This document shows, in pieces, positions 11,822 through 14,954 of a DNA stretch of 14,954 nucleotides. This stretch comes from Pseudomonadota bacterium (lineage in GTDB: Bacteria > Pseudomonadota > Gammaproteobacteria > Burkholderiales > Burkholderiaceae_B). The stretch is from positions 1 through 14,954 of the forward strand of contig JAEWFK010000102.1 in NCBI GenBank assembly GCA_023388835.1, read 5' to 3'. The notes under the pieces are model-generated. The model was not told the DNA's origin. It did no database searches and saw only the letters and a program-made list of their open reading frames with translations. A program made the position numbers and the translations under genes. Position 1 is the stretch's first letter. Each line of letters starts with the position of its first letter.

Positions 11822-14140
11822 GTGATCTCCGAAGAACTTGAAGTCAGCCTGCACATGGCCTTTGTCGAGGCCCGCACGGCGCGACATGAATTTATTACCG
11901 TGGAGCACTTGCTGCTTTCCCTGTTGGACAATGCCGCCGCCGGCGAAGTGCTGCGCGCTTGCTCTGCCAACATTGATGCCCTGCGCCACGACCTCCGAAA
12001 ATTCATCACTGAAAACACCCCCGTGTTTCCAGGCGACGAAGACGTCGATACCCAGCCGACTCTGGGGTTTCAGCGCGTCATCCAGCGTGCCATCATGCAC
12101 GTGTCATCGGGAAATTCAAACAAGAATATGGTCACCGGCGCGAACGTCCTTGTGGCCATGTACGGCGAGAAAGACTCTCACGCGGTCTATTTCTTGCAAC
12201 AGCAGGGTGTCACACGTCTCGATGTCGTGAATTATCTGTCTCACGGCATCACCAAGACGTCCGAGGAACCGCCAGTTGAACCGCCGAAGGCACCCCAAGT
12301 GGAAGAAGCGAAATCCGATCAGCAGAAGTCTCCGTTGGAGCTTTACGCAACGGATCTCAACGCCGAAGCTCGCCAGGGCCGCATCGATCCCCTGATCGGC
12401 CGCGAACACGAGGTCGAGCGCGTGATCCAGGTATTGTGCCGTCGCCGCAAGAACAACCCCCTGCTGGTGGGTGAAGCCGGCGTCGGAAAAACCGCCATCG
12501 CCGAAGGCCTGGCCTGGCGTATTACGCGCGGCGATGTCCCCGAAATCCTTGGCGACGCGCAGGTCTACGCGTTGGATATGGGCGCACTGCTGGCAGGCAC
12601 CAAGTACCGTGGCGACTTCGAGCAACGCCTCAAGGCCGTGCTCAAGAGCCTGAAAGACAACCGCAATGCCGTGCTGTTCATCGACGAAATCCACACCCTT
12701 ATTGGGGCAGGATCCGCGTCGGGGGGTACGCTCGATGCTTCCAACCTGCTCAAGCCCGCGCTCTCTTCAGGTCAGCTCAAATGCATGGGCGCGACCACTT
12801 ACAACGAGTACCGGGGCATCTTTGAAAAAGATCATGCCTTGTCTCGCCGGTTCCAGAAGATCGATGTGGCCGAGCCCACGGTTGAACAGACCATACAGAT
12901 TCTGCGCGGCCTGAAGTCGCACTTCGAAGCTCACCACGGCGTGCGTTACTCCGCTGCAGCCATTACTGCCGCGGCCCAGCTCGCGGCACGGCACATCAAC
13001 GACCGCTTCCTGCCTGACAAGGCCATTGATGTGATCGACGAAGCCGGCGCGGCTCAGCGCCTGCTTCCCGCATCGCGCCGCAAGAAGGTCATCGGCAAGG
13101 GCGAAGTGCAGGCCACCGTGGCGAAAATCGCTCGCATTCCGCCGCAGAGCGTCTCCACTGACGACCGCAACAAGCTCGCTACGCTGGAACGCGATCTCAA
13201 AACGGTCGTGTTCGGACAAGAACCGGCCATCGAGGCCCTGTCGGCCGCCATCAAGATGGCGAGGTCAGGGCTGGGCCGACCCGACAAGCCCATCGGCTCC
13301 TTCCTGTTCTCGGGGCCGACCGGCGTGGGCAAGACCGAGGTCGCGCGCCAGCTGGCGTTCGTCCTCGGTGTCGAGCTCGTACGGTTCGACATGTCCGAAT
13401 ACATGGAGCGGCATACCGTGTCCCGCCTGATCGGCGCGCCGCCGGGCTACGTGGGCTTTGACCAGGGCGGCCTGCTCACAGAAGCCATTTCCAAGCAGCC
13501 GCATTGCGTGCTGCTGCTCGATGAAATCGAAAAAGCGCATCCCGACGTCTACAACATCCTGCTGCAGGTGATGGACCACGGTACGTTGACCGACAACAAC
13601 GGCCGCAAGTCGGATTTCCGGAATGTCATTCTCGTCATGACCACGAATGCCGGCGCCGAAGCCCTGAATCGCAACACCATCGGCTTCGCGGCTCCCACAA
13701 CGGCGGGCGATGAACTGTCCGAGATCAAGCGGATGTTCACGCCCGAATTCCGCAATCGGCTCGACGCCATCATCGGCTTCACTCCGCTGTCGCGCGACAT
13801 CATTCTGCGCGTGGTCGACAAGTTTCTCATGCAGCTCGAAGACCAGCTGCATGAAAAGCGCGTCGATGTGGCCTTCACTGATGCCTTGCGCGAACACCTC
13901 GCCAAGGAAGGCTTCGACCCTGCCATGGGCGCGCGGCCCATGCAGCGGCTCATTCAGGACACCATTCGCCGGGCGCTGGCGGATGAACTCCTCTTTGGCC
14001 GTCTCGTTGACGGCGGGCATGTCGAAGTCGGTCTCGATGATCAGGGCAATGTCCGGCTGACCTTCCCGGAGAATGGCAAGGACACCGGCCGGGGCCGCGA
14101 TCCGTCGCCGTCGCGTCCGGAGCCTGAACTGGTCGATTGA
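11822..14140 (+). CDS. clpA: ATP-dependent Clp protease ATPase subunit ClpA
   Basis: 772-residue AAA+ unfoldase that feeds substrates to ClpP and docks ClpS on its N-domain. GTG start at 11822, supported by GGAGG six bases upstream and by the family start MISEELEVSLHMAF. N-domain about 1-145, then a Pro/Glu-rich linker (148-170). D1: Walker A GEAGVGKT (217-224), Walker B VLFIDE (284-289). D2: Walker A GPTGVGKT (498-505), Walker B VLLLDE (563-568), sensor TTNAG (607-611), and PEFRNRLD (641-648). The IGF tripeptide (620-622) is the ClpP-docking loop. A Pro/Ser/Arg-rich tail ends the protein. No M-domain, so it is ClpA, not ClpB. Its TGA overlaps the next ATG by one base. Confidence 0.98.
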   Translation: MISEELEVSLHMAFVEARTARHEFITVEHLLLSLLDNAAAGEVLRACSANIDALRHDLRKFITENTPVFPGDEDVDTQPTLGFQRVIQRAIMHVSSGNSNKNMVTGANVLVAMYGEKDSHAVYFLQQQGVTRLDVVNYLSHGITKTSEEPPVEPPKAPQVEEAKSDQQKSPLELYATDLNAEARQGRIDPLIGREHEVERVIQVLCRRRKNNPLLVGEAGVGKTAIAEGLAWRITRGDVPEILGDAQVYALDMGALLAGTKYRGDFEQRLKAVLKSLKDNRNAVLFIDEIHTLIGAGSASGGTLDASNLLKPALSSGQLKCMGATTYNEYRGIFEKDHALSRRFQKIDVAEPTVEQTIQILRGLKSHFEAHHGVRYSAAAITAAAQLAARHINDRFLPDKAIDVIDEAGAAQRLLPASRRKKVIGKGEVQATVAKIARIPPQSVSTDDRNKLATLERDLKTVVFGQEPAIEALSAAIKMARSGLGRPDKPIGSFLFSGPTGVGKTEVARQLAFVLGVELVRFDMSEYMERHTVSRLIGAPPGYVGFDQGGLLTEAISKQPHCVLLLDEIEKAHPDVYNILLQVMDHGTLTDNNGRKSDFRNVILVMTTNAGAEALNRNTIGFAAPTTAGDELSEIKRMFTPEFRNRLDAIIGFTPLSRDIILRVVDKFLMQLEDQLHEKRVDVAFTDALREHLAKEGFDPAMGARPMQRLIQDTIRRALADELLFGRLVDGGHVEVGLDDQGNVRLTFPENGKDTGRGRDPSPSRPEPELVD

Positions 14141-14954
14141 TGGTCAGTGGCTCGCTGCTGGCCTGCCGGCATTGCGACACCCTGCATACTGCCGTCGAGG
14201 TCGAACCAGGCGGCATGGCGACCTGCCAGCGTTGCGGCTACGTTCTGTTCCGGCGTAGCCGCCATTCGATCAGCTTCTGGTCGGCCCTGACGGCTGCCGC
14301 TCTGGCGGTGTTTGCCATAGCCAATTTGTTTCCGCTCGCCAGACTGACGGTCTTGGGCAAGGCGCTGGACGTCACCTTCATCGGGGCCTTGTGGCTCAGC
14401 TGGGAGCAGGGCCACTACATACTTTCCGCCCTGACCGGGTTGGTCGGCTTCTGGATGCCGCTCACCCAGCTGTGTTTCCTTTTTTGGGCGCTTGGCTGCA
14501 TCCGCCGCGGCCGCCTGCCGCCCGATTTCCCATACGCCATGCGGCTGTACTACCTGGCGATGCCATGGAGCATGGTCCCCGTGCTGATGCTTGGCATCAT
14601 CGTGGCCATTGTGAAGTTTGCTGGTTTGGCTGTTTTGCAGCCGGGACCGGGAATCTGGGCCTTTGCCTTGCTTACCTTTATGCTCACCGGGCTCAGTCGC
14701 CTTGATAGCCCGCGCTTGTGGCGCCATGCGGAAGAAGCCGGCCTGACCATGGTCGCCCGCTATACGGGCCAGGCGCTTGAGCGCCTCGCGGCCTGTCGAA
14801 ACTGCGACTATGTACAGGAATGCGACCCCGCTACAACGGCCTCGTGCGCGCGCTGCGGAAGTCTGGTGCGCAAGCGCAAGCCCGACATGCAGGTGCGCAC
14901 TTGGGCGCTGATGGCGGCAGCTGCGGTGATATATGTCCCGGCGAACGTGCTTCC
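14140..14954 (+). CDS. pqiA: PqiA-family inner-membrane protein (3' end outside window)
   Basis: Open frame of 271 full codons running off the right edge. It starts at an ATG whose A is the last base of the clpA TGA, so translation is probably coupled. Two repeated PqiA modules are visible: CRHC (9-12) with CQRC (29-32), and CRNC (219-222) with CARC (236-239), each a zinc-ribbon-like pair. The first is followed by about four hydrophobic segments (about 46-66, 77-103, 104-121, 143-166, 171-186), including FAIANLFPLARL (58-69). PqiA works with PqiB and PqiC (MCE system) in lipid transport across the envelope of E. coli; LetA is a close relative. Partner genes would lie beyond the window. Confidence 0.9.
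   Translation, partial: MVSGSLLACRHCDTLHTAVEVEPGGMATCQRCGYVLFRRSRHSISFWSALTAAALAVFAIANLFPLARLTVLGKALDVTFIGALWLSWEQGHYILSALTGLVGFWMPLTQLCFLFWALGCIRRGRLPPDFPYAMRLYYLAMPWSMVPVLMLGIIVAIVKFAGLAVLQPGPGIWAFALLTFMLTGLSRLDSPRLWRHAEEAGLTMVARYTGQALERLAACRNCDYVQECDPATTASCARCGSLVRKRKPDMQVRTWALMAAAAVIYVPANVL

Noticed and set aside
13265..14020. 251-codon open frame on minus inside clpA
   Set aside because: Lies wholly antisense to the second AAA+ domain of clpA; a codon-bias shadow.
14041..14727. 228-codon open frame on minus at the clpA/pqiA end
   Set aside because: Antisense to clear clpA and PqiA coding sequence; composition rich in Gln, Gly and Arg with no recognisable family.

Overview
The window looks like chromosomal core DNA of a GC-rich betaproteobacterium, most likely Burkholderiales and probably Alcaligenaceae (Bordetella/Achromobacter/Pusillimonas-like). 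This is judged from the protein sequences and from the gene order exbB-exbD-lpxK-trm112-kdsB-adk, together with xseA-sodB and clpS-clpA. Species identity is inferred; no search was run. I see no integrase, intact insertion sequence, tRNA, CRISPR array or toxin locus.

Left block (1-7706), all on the minus strand, read right to left: exbB and exbD (proton-driven inner-membrane energiser), lpxK (lipid A 4'-kinase), a Trm112-family zinc-type small protein, kdsB (CMP-Kdo synthetase), adk (adenylate kinase), an HSD10-like short-chain dehydrogenase, murJ (lipid II flippase), rpsT (ribosomal protein S20), a MotA/PomA-like channel protein and the first 15 codons of its probable OmpA/MotB partner. Four junctions (exbB/exbD, exbD/lpxK, trm112/kdsB, motA-like/next gene) are ATGA overlaps, so translation is probably coupled. 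The theme is envelope building (lipid A, Kdo, peptidoglycan). Candidate promoters precede exbB, adk and rpsT, and rpsT has a clear intrinsic terminator.

Divergent gap (7707-8096): about 390 bases with no confident gene. It holds three closely spaced DnaA-box-like 9-mers, a perfect 19-bp palindrome, an AT-rich tract, a probable xseA promoter and two small candidate ORFs. One of these ends in an ATGA overlap with the xseA start.

Right block (8097-14954): xseA and sodB on plus; then, on minus and convergent with sodB, a secreted DUF192 protein preceded by a cold-shock protein gene; then clpS, clpA and a 3'-truncated pqiA on plus. ClpS and ClpA are adaptor and unfoldase of the same protease, but are separated by 289 bases with a large potential stem-loop. 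pqiA starts inside the clpA stop codon.

The least ordinary items are the DnaA-box cluster, the csp terminator that lies inside the signal-peptide codons of the DUF192 gene, three tandem 19-bp repeats downstream of sodB, and the structured clpS-clpA spacer. I found no clear evidence of a wholly new multi-gene system.
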